Both the position numbers and the translations under genes were made by a program. The notes under the pieces are model-generated. The model was not told the origin of the DNA. It did no database searches and saw only the letters and a program-made list of their open reading frames with translations. Shown piece by piece: positions 45,287 to 53,227 of a DNA stretch of 64,000 nt. Source of the DNA: Geminicoccaceae bacterium (GTDB lineage: Bacteria; Pseudomonadota; Alphaproteobacteria; Geminicoccales; Geminicoccaceae); the NCBI GenBank assembly GCA_028285265.1, contig JANQPX010000001.1, forward strand, positions 1 through 64,000, written 5' to 3'. How positions within the stretch are numbered: the stretch's first letter is position 1; each line of letters starts with the position of its first letter.

Positions 45287-45658
45287 ATGTCCCTGCACAA
45301 GATCCGACTCGTACTCGCACGCAACGCAGACTTTCCAGAAGGCAGTGCCTTGCATGGTTATGAGTTTACCGCCCCCCTTAAATCCGACGGCTCACTTGAT
45401 GGTCAAGAATGGCAATCGGTACGCCCGTCTTGCCGCGTCCATCGCTTTTGGCTAGGCGAGGACGATGAATATGGTCAGCTGGTACACCACCGGGGCCATC
45501 ATTGGGCCTTCCATTATGACGACATGGATGAACAGGATGAGGAACCGATTTTTCGCTTTGACCGACATCGTTTCGTACCGGGCGAGTATGTCTCCATTAC
45601 CGAGCATGACGAGGTACAACGGACCTTTGTCATAACCGAGGTCGTTCCCGTCTATTGA
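45287..45658 (+). CDS. Conserved hypothetical protein, 123 aa
   Basis: A small acidic soluble protein, not assigned to a family. It contains beta-rich segments with many His and acidic residues (LVHHRGHHWAFHYDDMDEQD), which could bind metal. The C-terminus PGEYVSITEHDEVQRTFVIT is a regular strand pair. ATG 45287 (MSLHKIRLVL) follows GGAGAG and is preferred over 45245. A perfect FNR/FixK box lies 65 bases upstream, so low-oxygen induction is likely even though the function is unknown. Confidence 0.75.
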   Translation: MSLHKIRLVLARNADFPEGSALHGYEFTAPLKSDGSLDGQEWQSVRPSCRVHRFWLGEDDEYGQLVHHRGHHWAFHYDDMDEQDEEPIFRFDRHRFVPGEYVSITEHDEVQRTFVITEVVPVY

Positions 45659-45775
45659 ACGAATGTCACGAAAAACTTCGGGGCCACACGCTTCAAATTC
45701 ATGTGGTTGTCCATATATCTAAAGTGTCCGCCAGACCTTGGCTGAATGCGGGGGCGCATCGCGAAGGAGGGTTTG

Positions 45776-46099
45776 ATGACTGACACCACAGCCGATTCCG
45801 GACTTGGTGGCGATTCCGAGGTCAAAAGCCATGTGCAAAAACGAAGCACGTGGATTAGGTTGCTTTACATGCTCATTCTAGCAGCGGCTTGGACGATAGC
45901 TGAAATCGTCCTCGTTGCAGTGGCTGTGCTCCAATTCTTGATGTTGCTGTTTACGGGCAAGACGCTCAATAACCTGATGAGCTTTAGCCGCAATCTTGCG
46001 TTGTACATGGCGCAAATCGTGCGCTTTCAGACGTTCGTCACGGACGATCTTGCTTTCCCCTTTGCACCTTGGCCTTCAGAGCCTGATAAGCAGATCTAG
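45776..46099 (+). CDS. DUF4389 membrane protein
   Basis: A 107-residue protein of the DUF4389 family. A hydrophilic N-terminal 25 residues is followed by two membrane helices (about 30-65, including LYMLILAAAWTIAEIVLVAV). The family motif then follows in the segments LMLLFTGKTLNNLMSF and LALYMAQIVRFQTFVTDD. The function is unknown. GAAGGAGGG at 45762-45770 supports ATG 45776 over the upstream start. It is convergent with the ABC transporter ATPase gene (3-base gap). Confidence 0.88.
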   Translation: MTDTTADSGLGGDSEVKSHVQKRSTWIRLLYMLILAAAWTIAEIVLVAVAVLQFLMLLFTGKTLNNLMSFSRNLALYMAQIVRFQTFVTDDLAFPFAPWPSEPDKQI

Positions 46100-46102
46100 C
46101 CA

Positions 46103-46795
46103 TCACTGATGATCGATCCGACCGTCAACGATCCGGATCTGGCGGTCGGTTCTTGCCGCGAGATCAAGATCATGCGTCACCATAACAATCGCGCGGCCTG
46201 TCTCATCGACCAACTCGCGGAAGATCTCTAGAACTTGATCGCTCGATGCGCTGTCCAAATTACCAGTGGGCTCGTCGGCGAGTAGGACCATAGGCTCATT
46301 CGCGAGAGCACGCGCTATAGCAACCCGCTGCCTTTGTCCGCCAGAGAGCTGCCCTGGCACTTTGTGGAGCTGGTCTTCAAGACCGAGCGATACGAGCAGT
46401 CGGCGTGCTCGCGATTCCATCGCTTGGTCAGTAAGCTTGCCAAGCGCACGCATAGGTAGCATGACATTCGCTAGTGCCGTAAACTCTGGGAGCAAGAAGT
46501 GGAACTGGAATACGAAGCCAAGCAGCGCTAGGCGTAGATGCGCTCGCGCGGCTTCATCTAGATTGTTGGCGTTCTCACCCTGAATCCACACGTCCCCCTC
46601 TGTCGGCGCATCCAATAGCCCAAGGAGGTAGAGCAGCGAACTTTTACCTGATCCAGATGGACCGATGATCGCCGCGAATTCCCCCCCTCGAATATCGAGA
46701 TCGATGTTCTTGACCAAGGTGGTCACGACACCATCACCGATGGTACGTGTTACCTTGTTCAACCGAATTAGAGGCAGCATGCTATCTTGATCCAT
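46103..46795 (-). CDS. ABC transporter ATPase (MacB/LolD-like)
   Basis: A 230-residue ATPase. Walker A is GPSGSGKSS, the signature motif is [19 protein letters not shown], and Walker B is [13 protein letters not shown] followed by the H-loop VMVTHD. The DEPTGNLD form marks the LolD/MacB/FtsE group that powers mechanotransmission-type permeases. ATG 46795 is chosen; a longer frame to 46894 overlaps the permease gene. It is the last gene of an operon adaptor-permease-ATPase reading leftward from 49084. Confidence 0.94.
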   Translation of the reverse strand: MDQDSMLPLIRLNKVTRTIGDGVVTTLVKNIDLDIRGGEFAAIIGPSGSGKSSLLYLLGLLDAPTEGDVWIQGENANNLDEAARAHLRLALLGFVFQFHFLLPEFTALANVMLPMRALGKLTDQAMESRARRLLVSLGLEDQLHKVPGQLSGGQRQRVAIARALANEPMVLLADEPTGNLDSASSDQVLEIFRELVDETGRAIVMVTHDLDLAARTDRQIRIVDGRIDHQ

Positions 46796-46802
46796 TGTCC
46801 GA

Positions 46803-48038
46803 CTATGAAGCGCCTCGGATGATATCGACCGGATGCACGCGTGACGCTTTCTTCGCGGGCAGATAGCCGGCGATTGCTGATGCAAAAAGGGCAACCGCCG
46901 TTGCGATCAGGTAGTGTGCGATGTCATAATCGATGGGGATGCTAGTTGAGTCGACAAAGGGACTTTTGAACTCAATCGAGCCGAGCGCCCGGCTTAAGCT
47001 ATAGCCCAACACCCAACCAATGACCGTGCCAGCAAGCCCAATGAAGATCGCTTCAATAAGAAAGATTTGCTGCACCATCCGCTCCGTAAAACCGAGCGAC
47101 TTTAAGATGGCGATATCCCGGGTTTTCTCATGGGTGATGGTGGAGATGATATTAAAGGTGCCGAAGGATGCTACGAGCAGGATGGCTCCGACAACTGTGT
47201 ACATAATGACATTGCGAATTTCGAACGCAGATAGAAGGTCTTCATTCGCTTCCTGCCAGGAGACAGTCTTGTAGCCAGTCTGCGCTTCGACCCGCGCTGC
47301 TGTCGTGCGTGCTTCCAGGATCCGATCGACCCGGATGCGGATCGCGTTAACGAGGCCAGTCTGGTTCGCGAGAATCTGTGCCGTCTTAATGAGCGTATAG
47401 GCTTGCGTCTCGTCGATCGCCGTTACACCCGCGTGCAGAAGGCCAACAACGGTGCAGGAGAGGCTCCTGCCCGTGCCCGAGACCAAGGTGATGGTGTTCC
47501 CAACCCGCGCACCGATGGTCGCGGCGAGCCGATCGCCCAGAATGATCGCGTTTGACGATGAATAGAGAGACTCAAGCGAGCCTTCACGAATTTGGGTTGG
47601 CAATTTTGAGACATGGAATTCCCGTCCCGGATCAATGCCAGTCACGTTTGCCGCTGTATCGCGCCCGGCATAGCGGATGACAGCACGAGCTTCGACAGAC
47701 GGCGCAACACTGCCAAGAGCCTGACTCTCAAGCGCCGCGACAATGGCATAGGGGTTCTTGATGCCGGGCCGCGTTACCGGCGTACGCAGGCCGGAAAAGG
47801 CGACGGCTTGATACAGTGACTGAACAGGTTGTGTTGATGGATCACGACGCTCGTCCTTCACAGTGATGTGCGGCAAGCTATCCACGAGCTGACGAATAAA
47901 ATCGCTTTGTGAACCAACCATCAGAGCCGCCATCATGATTGAAAAACCGACTCCCATCGCCACACCGAGCATCCCTACAAGGGTTTGGCGAAGGCGCGAC
48001 ACCACATGGGTCCACGCGATATCGAGGATAAGCTTCAT
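46803..48038 (-). CDS. ABC transporter permease (MacB/FtsX fold)
   Basis: A 411-residue permease. An N-terminal helix (about 15-40) is followed by a large periplasmic domain of about 230 residues. Three C-terminal helices include the FtsX segment FNIISTITHEKTRDIAILKS with LGFTERMVQQIFLIEAIFIG. This is the topology of MacB/LolCE-type exporters. It overlaps the adaptor gene by four bases and is followed seven bases later by the ATPase gene. With a HlyD-like adaptor it resembles a MacAB or DevBCA exporter; the substrate is unknown. Confidence 0.92.
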   Translation of the reverse strand: MKLILDIAWTHVVSRLRQTLVGMLGVAMGVGFSIMMAALMVGSQSDFIRQLVDSLPHITVKDERRDPSTQPVQSLYQAVAFSGLRTPVTRPGIKNPYAIVAALESQALGSVAPSVEARAVIRYAGRDTAANVTGIDPGREFHVSKLPTQIREGSLESLYSSSNAIILGDRLAATIGARVGNTITLVSGTGRSLSCTVVGLLHAGVTAIDETQAYTLIKTAQILANQTGLVNAIRIRVDRILEARTTAARVEAQTGYKTVSWQEANEDLLSAFEIRNVIMYTVVGAILLVASFGTFNIISTITHEKTRDIAILKSLGFTERMVQQIFLIEAIFIGLAGTVIGWVLGYSLSRALGSIEFKSPFVDSTSIPIDYDIAHYLIATAVALFASAIAGYLPAKKASRVHPVDIIRGAS

Positions 48039-49084
48039 CCCGATTCGGCAGCTTCGATGCGAATGCGCGATCCATCTTCGAGATCGTCACGAAACGGCGA
48101 AACAATCTGATCGCCGGAAGCAACACCGCCCTTTAGCTCGACCATAACTGATCCACGTATGCCAACGAAGACGGGTTGCAGGGCGATGCGTGCCTTGTCT
48201 ATCCGTTGCACCTTGTTGTCGACAATCGCCTCCGCGGGCACCAAAACCACATTTTTGGCCTCATGGACAACGATGTTCGCTTCAACGCTCATGCCGATCA
48301 TCAAAGGCGTATCGTTCGGCAAAATCAGATAAGCGCGAAACGTCTTGGTCTCTGGATCACCCTTCGGTGTCAGCCGCTCGACAATGGCTTCAAGAGGCTG
48401 ACCTTGGTGTCCATCGTGGCGTAGGAGCACACGCTGACGCGGCTTGACCTTGGTAATGTCCTCCTCGTTGATTTCTGCGACAATGCGAAGAGGTCGTGCC
48501 TGCCCCACCCAAAGCAATTCTTCATTGGCAGTTGTTCCGGCGATCTCACCGACCTCACCGTCACGACGGAGGACGACACCATCCATCGGTGACTTGAGCG
48601 CCAGATCCTCGATGCGATCATGTTGAGCTGCAACCCTTGCCTCGTACTCACGAACTTGGGTCAGCGCTTCTTCGTAGGCGATACGGGATGTGACATTGCT
48701 TGCGACAAGTTTTGCCAGCCGCGCCGCGTCGTCGCGTAGCCGCTCAAGACGCGCTTCAATCTCGGTAAGAACAGCACGTTCTTCGGTGTCGTCAAGCCGC
48801 GCCAAAACATCGCCCTTCTTGACCGGTTCCCCCTCGCAGCGACAGAGCTCAACAATCCGCTTTCGCTGCAGAGCGGTGATCTTTGCCCAATGAACAGGTT
48901 CAACCACCCCAGTCGCGTAAACAACTTCTGCCGCGTCACCTCTAACAGCAAGAACGGCACGCACCGCCGGTCCTTGTGAGAATGCGAAGATCGCAAGGCC
49001 GGCGGCCAACAGAAGTGTCACCGTGACAGCGGCAACGCGCAGAGCGCGAAATCCGAGGGGCTTGCTCACTTTTCGTTCCGACAT
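48035..49084 (-). CDS. Periplasmic adaptor (HlyD/MacA-like)
   Basis: A 349-residue membrane-fusion protein. An N-terminal membrane anchor (VAAVTVTLLLAAGLAIFAFS) is followed by a lipoyl-like half (LCRCEGEPVKKGDVLARLDD) and a coiled-coil hairpin (about 95-150). The second lipoyl half is KSPMDGVVLRRDGEVGEIAG, and beta-barrel domains follow. It would link the inner-membrane permease to an outer-membrane channel; no TolC gene is adjacent. It lies 35 bases downstream of the stress-protein gene on the same strand, so the operon may begin at ydcH (49934). Confidence 0.92.
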   Translation of the reverse strand: MSERKVSKPLGFRALRVAAVTVTLLLAAGLAIFAFSQGPAVRAVLAVRGDAAEVVYATGVVEPVHWAKITALQRKRIVELCRCEGEPVKKGDVLARLDDTEERAVLTEIEARLERLRDDAARLAKLVASNVTSRIAYEEALTQVREYEARVAAQHDRIEDLALKSPMDGVVLRRDGEVGEIAGTTANEELLWVGQARPLRIVAEINEEDITKVKPRQRVLLRHDGHQGQPLEAIVERLTPKGDPETKTFRAYLILPNDTPLMIGMSVEANIVVHEAKNVVLVPAEAIVDNKVQRIDKARIALQPVFVGIRGSVMVELKGGVASGDQIVSPFRDDLEDGSRIRIEAAESG

Positions 49085-49119
49085 AAGTGCTAAGAACGTC
49101 CTTGATACGATGGTTTGTT

Positions 49120-49698
49120 CTAGGACTGGTTCTCCGTCTCAGCGAAGTCATGGAGATGGACGTCGGTAGCGGCATGCTCCTTCAGCAGTCGAAACGCAAC
49201 GCCCTGTTTCTCCACCGTTGGCGCATTCACCCAAAGCAGGAGACCACCATGTTCCAGTTGCTCCTGCAGATGCTCAGCATGCGCCTTGTCGATCCAACGT
49301 GCCAAGACTGTACTGAGAACTGCGCCGCTGATCGCGGTGCCGGCGATAGCAGCGGCGACGACGCCAGTCGATGCGACCACGGTCCCGGCTGCAATGATCG
49401 CTGGTAGGTAGGTGAGGACATTTGCAATCGTGCGCTCGGTTTCGGCGAACTCATCAAGGGAGCGATAGGCGACGCGTGGCGCTTCGGCGCTATCCTCTAA
49501 CTCTTCGATGCGTTCATAGCGATGACCCAGCTTATCCTCCACTGTGGCTTCGCTCGCGAGCAAGCTCACGTCATCCCTGTCGAATCCAGCCTCAACCAAT
49601 GACGCAACGGCAGCGTCCAGATTAGCGGCGTCTTGAAACACCGCGACGGCTTGGATCATGGACACTTTTGCCTTGAAAGGAGCATCATTCATGCGCAT
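49120..49698 (-). CDS. General stress-type membrane-associated protein, 192 aa
   Basis: Resembles the heat/stress-associated proteins with an N-terminal GsiB/17M-like alpha-beta domain (VAVFQDAANLDAAVASLVEAGFDRDDVSLLAS). A central hydrophobic Ala/Gly/Val-rich stretch (about residues 95-135, containing IIAAGTVVASTGVVAAAIAG) is followed by a C-terminal soluble domain with GGLLLWVNAP. Similar proteins are induced by stress in several bacteria; the mechanism is not known. It overlaps the YdcH-type gene by ten bases and precedes the ABC exporter operon. Confidence 0.75.
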   Translation of the reverse strand: MRMNDAPFKAKVSMIQAVAVFQDAANLDAAVASLVEAGFDRDDVSLLASEATVEDKLGHRYERIEELEDSAEAPRVAYRSLDEFAETERTIANVLTYLPAIIAAGTVVASTGVVAAAIAGTAISGAVLSTVLARWIDKAHAEHLQEQLEHGGLLLWVNAPTVEKQGVAFRLLKEHAATDVHLHDFAETENQS

Positions 49699-49934
49699 TG
49701 CTCCTGGAGCATGGCAAACATTTCGTCCTTCAAAAGCAAACGCTTTCGCTTCAGTTCTTCATGGTGCTCGTCGCTGATGTTGACGCCCGCCGCTTCAGCT
49801 CGATGGATCTCGCGATTCAACTCGTGATACTCGTCGAACAATCGAGCAAAATGGGCATTGCTGGTTTTTAGCTCGTGAATGCGCTCCTTATGCTCCGGCA
49901 GCTCATCGGCGAGTTCATGTGGTACATGTGACAT
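49689..49934 (-). CDS. YdcH family protein (DUF465)
   Basis: An 81-residue, almost entirely helical protein of the DUF465 family. It has a central charged coil (LFDEYHELNREIHRAEAAG) and the family motif EELKRKRLLLKDEMFAML. The function is unknown; members are often stress-linked. ATG 49934 (MSHVPHELADELPEHK) is used; the longer frame beyond it is not family-like. A perfect FNR/FixK box sits 70 bases upstream (50005-50018), so it probably heads a low-oxygen-induced operon with the stress protein and perhaps the ABC exporter. Confidence 0.88.
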   Translation of the reverse strand: MSHVPHELADELPEHKERIHELKTSNAHFARLFDEYHELNREIHRAEAAGVNISDEHHEELKRKRLLLKDEMFAMLQEQCA

Positions 49935-50004
49935 AGCCCATTTCCCTTGATCATGATGATGGCTTGTGATGGCCCAAGCTCTACACGCTGCTGGCTCTAA
50001 TCCA

Positions 50005-50018
50005 TTGATCTGGCTCAA
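50005..50018. promoter_or_regulatory. FNR/FixK box upstream of the ydcH-type operon
   Basis: TTGATCTGGCTCAA fits TTGA-N6-TCAA exactly, 70 bases before ATG 49934 on the minus strand. Confidence 0.65.
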
Positions 50019-50049
50019 GAGAGGCCGTTCCACACGAACGTCGCCTGCA

Positions 50050-51312
50050 TTAAGCCAGGAACAGATCAAACAACAGGATTCCCAAACTCGCGACAGCACC
50101 CGTTATCGGCACCCAAAGGCCCACAGAGAGATGGTGAGGTGATGGGTCGGTATCACGCAACTTGATCCGAACCAAGGCGAGATTCACGATCGTGAAGACG
50201 GTAAGGACCAGGTAACTGGTCATTTCTGCAAGGCGCAAAATCGGTAATGTCAATGCGAGAAGAACGACGGCAACTGCAACTGCAGCGGTCGCAACGACGG
50301 GTGTCCTTGTGACAGGATACACATAAGCGAAAGCTGACGGAATCCAGTTTTCGCGCGCGATTCCATAGAGAATGCGCGAGGACATAATCATTTGAATCAT
50401 GACACCGTTCAGCACCGCGAAAATAGCAATCAGGCTGATCATCTCCGTTGATCGTCCCGTCGCCGTTTCAAAAACGAGGGCAAGGGGTGCTTCGCTGAGA
50501 CCGAGCTGATCAAGAGGAACGACTGCAACAGCAACTAAGGCCACAAGAAAGTAGAGGCTGCTTGAAACAACAAGCGTAATGATCGTTGCACGCGGCACCG
50601 TGCGGACTGGGTCTTTGGCTTCTTCGGCAACGTTGATTATGTCCTCAAATCCAACAAAGGCGAAGAAGGCAAGGACGGCGCCCGAAAGGATCGCTGACCA
50701 ATCGTTCCAGCCGACAGGCGCGATGACATCGGGCACTGCTTCAACAATCTGTCCGCCTGTCATGAGACCCGCCCCGATGACGAGGAGCAGTCCGGCGATC
50801 TCGACCAACGTTACGATGGCAGCAAGCATGACCGACTCGCCAATTCCCCAGGCCGCAATTCCTGCCAGTAGAGCGACCACGAAGACGATGGTGATCGGCG
50901 CCGGCAGCTGCACGAGCTGCTGCAGATATCCGACGAAGCCGATAACGATCGCGCCACTCGACACGATACCGGTTGTCATCACCATGAAGCCGATGAGCGT
51001 CGCGAACGCAGGAATCCGGAACGCAGATTGCACGAACATGGCCTCACCAGCACTCTTCGGCACCCGCGCGCCAAGCTCGGCGTAGGAAAATGCCGTAAAG
51101 CCTGCAAGCACCGCGGCGATGACGAAGGACAACGGCGCATGCATGCCCGTGTCCACCGCAACTTTGCCCACCAAGACATAGATACCGGCGCCGATCGTGA
51201 CCCCAATGCCGTAGAGACTGAGGAGAGGCAATGAGAGCCGACGTCGAAGCTGGCTTGGCGTTTTGGCCTTGCGCTCGGTCGTCTTGAGCGCACCAGAATC
51301 AAGAGCGGCCAT
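50050..51312 (-). CDS. APC superfamily amino acid permease
   Basis: A 420-residue transporter with about 12 helices. The first helix carries the substrate-carboxylate motif GIGVTIGAGIYVLVG. Helix 6 carries GAVLAFFAFVGFEDIINVAEEAKDP, a hallmark of cationic or general amino-acid permeases of the APC family. It probably imports an amino acid with protons. ATG 51312 (MAALDSGALK) follows AAAGGAG; the upstream extension is rejected. It is divergent from the universal stress protein gene, and the box at 51394-51407 lies between them. Confidence 0.92.
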   Translation of the reverse strand: MAALDSGALKTTERKAKTPSQLRRRLSLPLLSLYGIGVTIGAGIYVLVGKVAVDTGMHAPLSFVIAAVLAGFTAFSYAELGARVPKSAGEAMFVQSAFRIPAFATLIGFMVMTTGIVSSGAIVIGFVGYLQQLVQLPAPITIVFVVALLAGIAAWGIGESVMLAAIVTLVEIAGLLLVIGAGLMTGGQIVEAVPDVIAPVGWNDWSAILSGAVLAFFAFVGFEDIINVAEEAKDPVRTVPRATIITLVVSSSLYFLVALVAVAVVPLDQLGLSEAPLALVFETATGRSTEMISLIAIFAVLNGVMIQMIMSSRILYGIARENWIPSAFAYVYPVTRTPVVATAAVAVAVVLLALTLPILRLAEMTSYLVLTVFTIVNLALVRIKLRDTDPSPHHLSVGLWVPITGAVASLGILLFDLFLA

Positions 51313-51393
51313 ATCAAACACACTCCTTTTCCTGCAAGAAGCGCAAACAAGATCACGTTGCGAGGACGATAAACACCGTTGGCCTTTTCCCGT

Positions 51394-51407
51394 TTGCGCC
51401 AGATCAA
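51394..51407. promoter_or_regulatory. FixK-type box between the permease and usp genes
   Basis: TTGCGCCAGATCAA fits the FixK2-style consensus TTG(A/C)-N6-(T/G)CAA, one base off the stricter FNR form. It ends 70 bases before usp ATG 51478 and lies 81 bases before the divergent permease start. Confidence 0.55.
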
Positions 51408-51477
51408 AGCACCGCACTCGCGGACCTGTTGTCTTACAAGACCGCATCTCTCCACCCACGAAAATGGAGTCACCGTA

Positions 51478-52005
51478 ATGGAACGCCTTCTTGTCGCGCT
51501 CGATGGTTCACCACACAGCGACAAGGCTCTCGACGTCGGCGCTGACCTTGCTGAGACCTACGGCGCTGAGCTTTTCCTGGTCCATGTCATGTCGTCGGCC
51601 CCGCTCAGTCTTGCAGAGCGGGAGCTAGCAGCAGCTGAATATGCTGATGAGCTTGCGAGTTGGGCGACCGAGCGCCAGCGCACTGGATCACCAACAGGTG
51701 AAGATGGTGGCCACGATCTTCTATTGCACTATAGCGACCTCACCCACCACTTTCGGAGAACGATGGGCAACCATTTGATTGCTGCAGCGAAGAAGAAGCT
51801 GAGTCGTCGAAACATCGATTCAGTTCATGTGATGCTCGCAGACGGAGATCCTGCAGAGACAATCGTGCAACTCGCCAAAGAAAAATTGGTCGACGCAGTC
51901 GTCATCGGCAGTCGTGGAATGAGCGACCTAAAGAGTCTCTTCCTCGGCAGCGTTTCGCATAAGATCAATCACCTCGCGCCCTGTACCTGCATCACCGTGA
52001 AGTAA
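51478..52005 (+). CDS. Universal stress protein (UspA family)
   Basis: A 175-residue Usp domain. It starts MERLLVALDGSPHSDKAL and ends with the ATP-binding motif GSRGMSDLKSLFLGSVSHKI, equivalent to the G-2x-G-9x-G(S/T) signature, followed by CTCITVK. Members help survival under starvation or low oxygen. The insertion of about 30 residues in the middle (about 60-95) is longer than in short Usp proteins. ATG 51478 is chosen over the upstream in-frame start. A FixK-type box 70 bases upstream points to induction under oxygen limitation. Confidence 0.93.
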   Translation: MERLLVALDGSPHSDKALDVGADLAETYGAELFLVHVMSSAPLSLAERELAAAEYADELASWATERQRTGSPTGEDGGHDLLLHYSDLTHHFRRTMGNHLIAAAKKKLSRRNIDSVHVMLADGDPAETIVQLAKEKLVDAVVIGSRGMSDLKSLFLGSVSHKINHLAPCTCITVK

Positions 52006-52028
52006 TTGGGCCGAGCAGCGCTCACTCT

Positions 52029-52343
52029 CTAGTCCGCTTTTAAGCTCTCGATGTAGGCCAGCAAGTCGTCGATCTCGCGACGCGTTAGATTAAAATTCGG
52101 CATCGGTGGATGTGGATCAGCCAGCCACGCACTTAAATCGTCACTGCGATCAGCAGCACTCTCGGCGATAAGGGGAAATGGTGGCGCAGCATCGCCGCCG
52201 CTTGCCTGGTCGGTGCTTGTCAGATGGCAGCTGGTGCACCACTGCTTGGCCAAGTGTTCGCCCTGGTTTCTGTCGCCGGCATGAGCGTCAAGCGAGGTTG
52301 TCGCAAGCAGCGTTATTGTGGCTAGCATCGCGCTGAACTTCAT
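52029..52343 (-). CDS. Small periplasmic cytochrome c, 104 aa
   Basis: A monohaem class I cytochrome c. The signal peptide (about 1-22) ends ATTSLDAHAG. The haem motif is CTSCH (WCTSCHLTS), and a likely axial Met is in PHPPMPNFNLT. The C-terminal helix is DDLLAYIESL. It probably carries electrons to a terminal oxidase. ATG 52343 is used; the longer frame to 52514 overlaps the upstream cytochrome gene. It lies 10 bases downstream of that gene, so the two are co-transcribed. Confidence 0.92.
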   Translation of the reverse strand: MKFSAMLATITLLATTSLDAHAGDRNQGEHLAKQWCTSCHLTSTDQASGGDAAPPFPLIAESAADRSDDLSAWLADPHPPMPNFNLTRREIDDLLAYIESLKAD

Positions 52344-52353
52344 CGTCTTCACC

Positions 52354-52899
52354 TCAGTTGTAGTCGAGGGGCAAGCCGTTTTCGTGATATTCCTGCTCAA
52401 AACTCTCTGGCCATCCCTCGCCCATCCAATAAGGCTTGTCGATGATCCAACTTTGCATGGCATCGGGAACGGCCTGCATAGTGAGACGGCGCTGGGCTTC
52501 TGGGCTAGCAGCAAAAGCGGCGAGATGGCCGATCTCCTCGCCTGTTAGGTCAATTTGATAACCGAGTTCGAAGGCTTGGAGCTCGATCATCGCTTGTGCC
52601 CCATTCCACATACGCACCACGAAGCCCAAGAGATCGAGCTGACCATTACCGCCTTCGGTATCCAACGCAGGCGCCGCAATCCCGCCCACACCGTTGACCG
52701 CATGGCAAAGGACACAGCCTTTCGTGACAAAGAGCCGCCGACCACGTTCAGGGTCGACCATCGGCATGATGACGCTGGTTGGCTCAATGGCCTCCGCCGC
52801 TTCCGCTTGTCCAGCGAGCGTCGGCGTGGAAATGGCGACCATGAATGCTGACGCTAAGCCTAAGGTCATTGGCATGTTGGCATACATCGATCCGATCAA
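52354..52899 (-). CDS. Cytochrome c domain protein, 181 aa
   Basis: A second c-type cytochrome. A signal-peptide-like N-terminus ends near ISTPTLAGQA, and the haem site is CVLCH in TKGCVLCHAVNGVGG (about residue 62). A long region of about 115 residues follows with Met residues that could be axial (RMWNGAQAM). The C-terminal 45 residues (from DAMQSWIIDKPYWMGEGW) are unlike a plain cytochrome c and may form an extra helix. The start is probably TTG 52899 with GGAG upstream, or ATG 52887. A perfect FNR/FixK box (52961-52974) lies 61 bases upstream, in front of the divergent fixL. Confidence 0.88.
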   Translation of the reverse strand: MIGSMYANMPMTLGLASAFMVAISTPTLAGQAEAAEAIEPTSVIMPMVDPERGRRLFVTKGCVLCHAVNGVGGIAAPALDTEGGNGQLDLLGFVVRMWNGAQAMIELQAFELGYQIDLTGEEIGHLAAFAASPEAQRRLTMQAVPDAMQSWIIDKPYWMGEGWPESFEQEYHENGLPLDYN

Positions 52900-52960
52900 C
52901 AGTTGTCTCCTCGCATTGGGCTCTCTTCTCGTTCATTGCCTGAACCTTGATCCAACCGGA

Positions 52961-52974
52961 TTGACCTCGATCAA
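52961..52974. promoter_or_regulatory. FNR/FixK box upstream of the cytochrome c pair
   Basis: TTGACCTCGATCAA fits TTGA-N6-TCAA exactly. It is 61 bases before the cytochrome start (minus strand) and about 250 bases before the chosen fixL start (plus strand), so it most likely serves the cytochromes. Confidence 0.65.
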
Positions 52975-53066
52975 GTCATGAGAATTTCCCGTCGCTTGAC
53001 GTTCGATTAGGCCGCCACTCGTCGAGTTTTCGGGGTGTTGTTTCGGCAAAGTGGCATTGGCGAAGC

Positions 53067-53082
53067 TCGCGCATATGCGCGA
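53067..53082. promoter_or_regulatory. Perfect 16-bp palindrome upstream of fixL
   Basis: TCGCGCATATGCGCGA reads identically on both strands. It lies about 146 bases before fixL ATG 53228, in the leader excluded from the coding region. It is a candidate operator of an unknown regulator. Confidence 0.45.
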
Positions 53083-53227
53083 ACTATCGTATGCATACCT
53101 CTTTACGACGATAGAGCACCACCTATCTCGTGGGGTGATGACACGCCATCGATCCGATCGGCTATCGACACTATCATTCGGCTCGATGTGGAACACACGA
53201 TGGGGCTTTAATCTTACAAGAGAGAAC

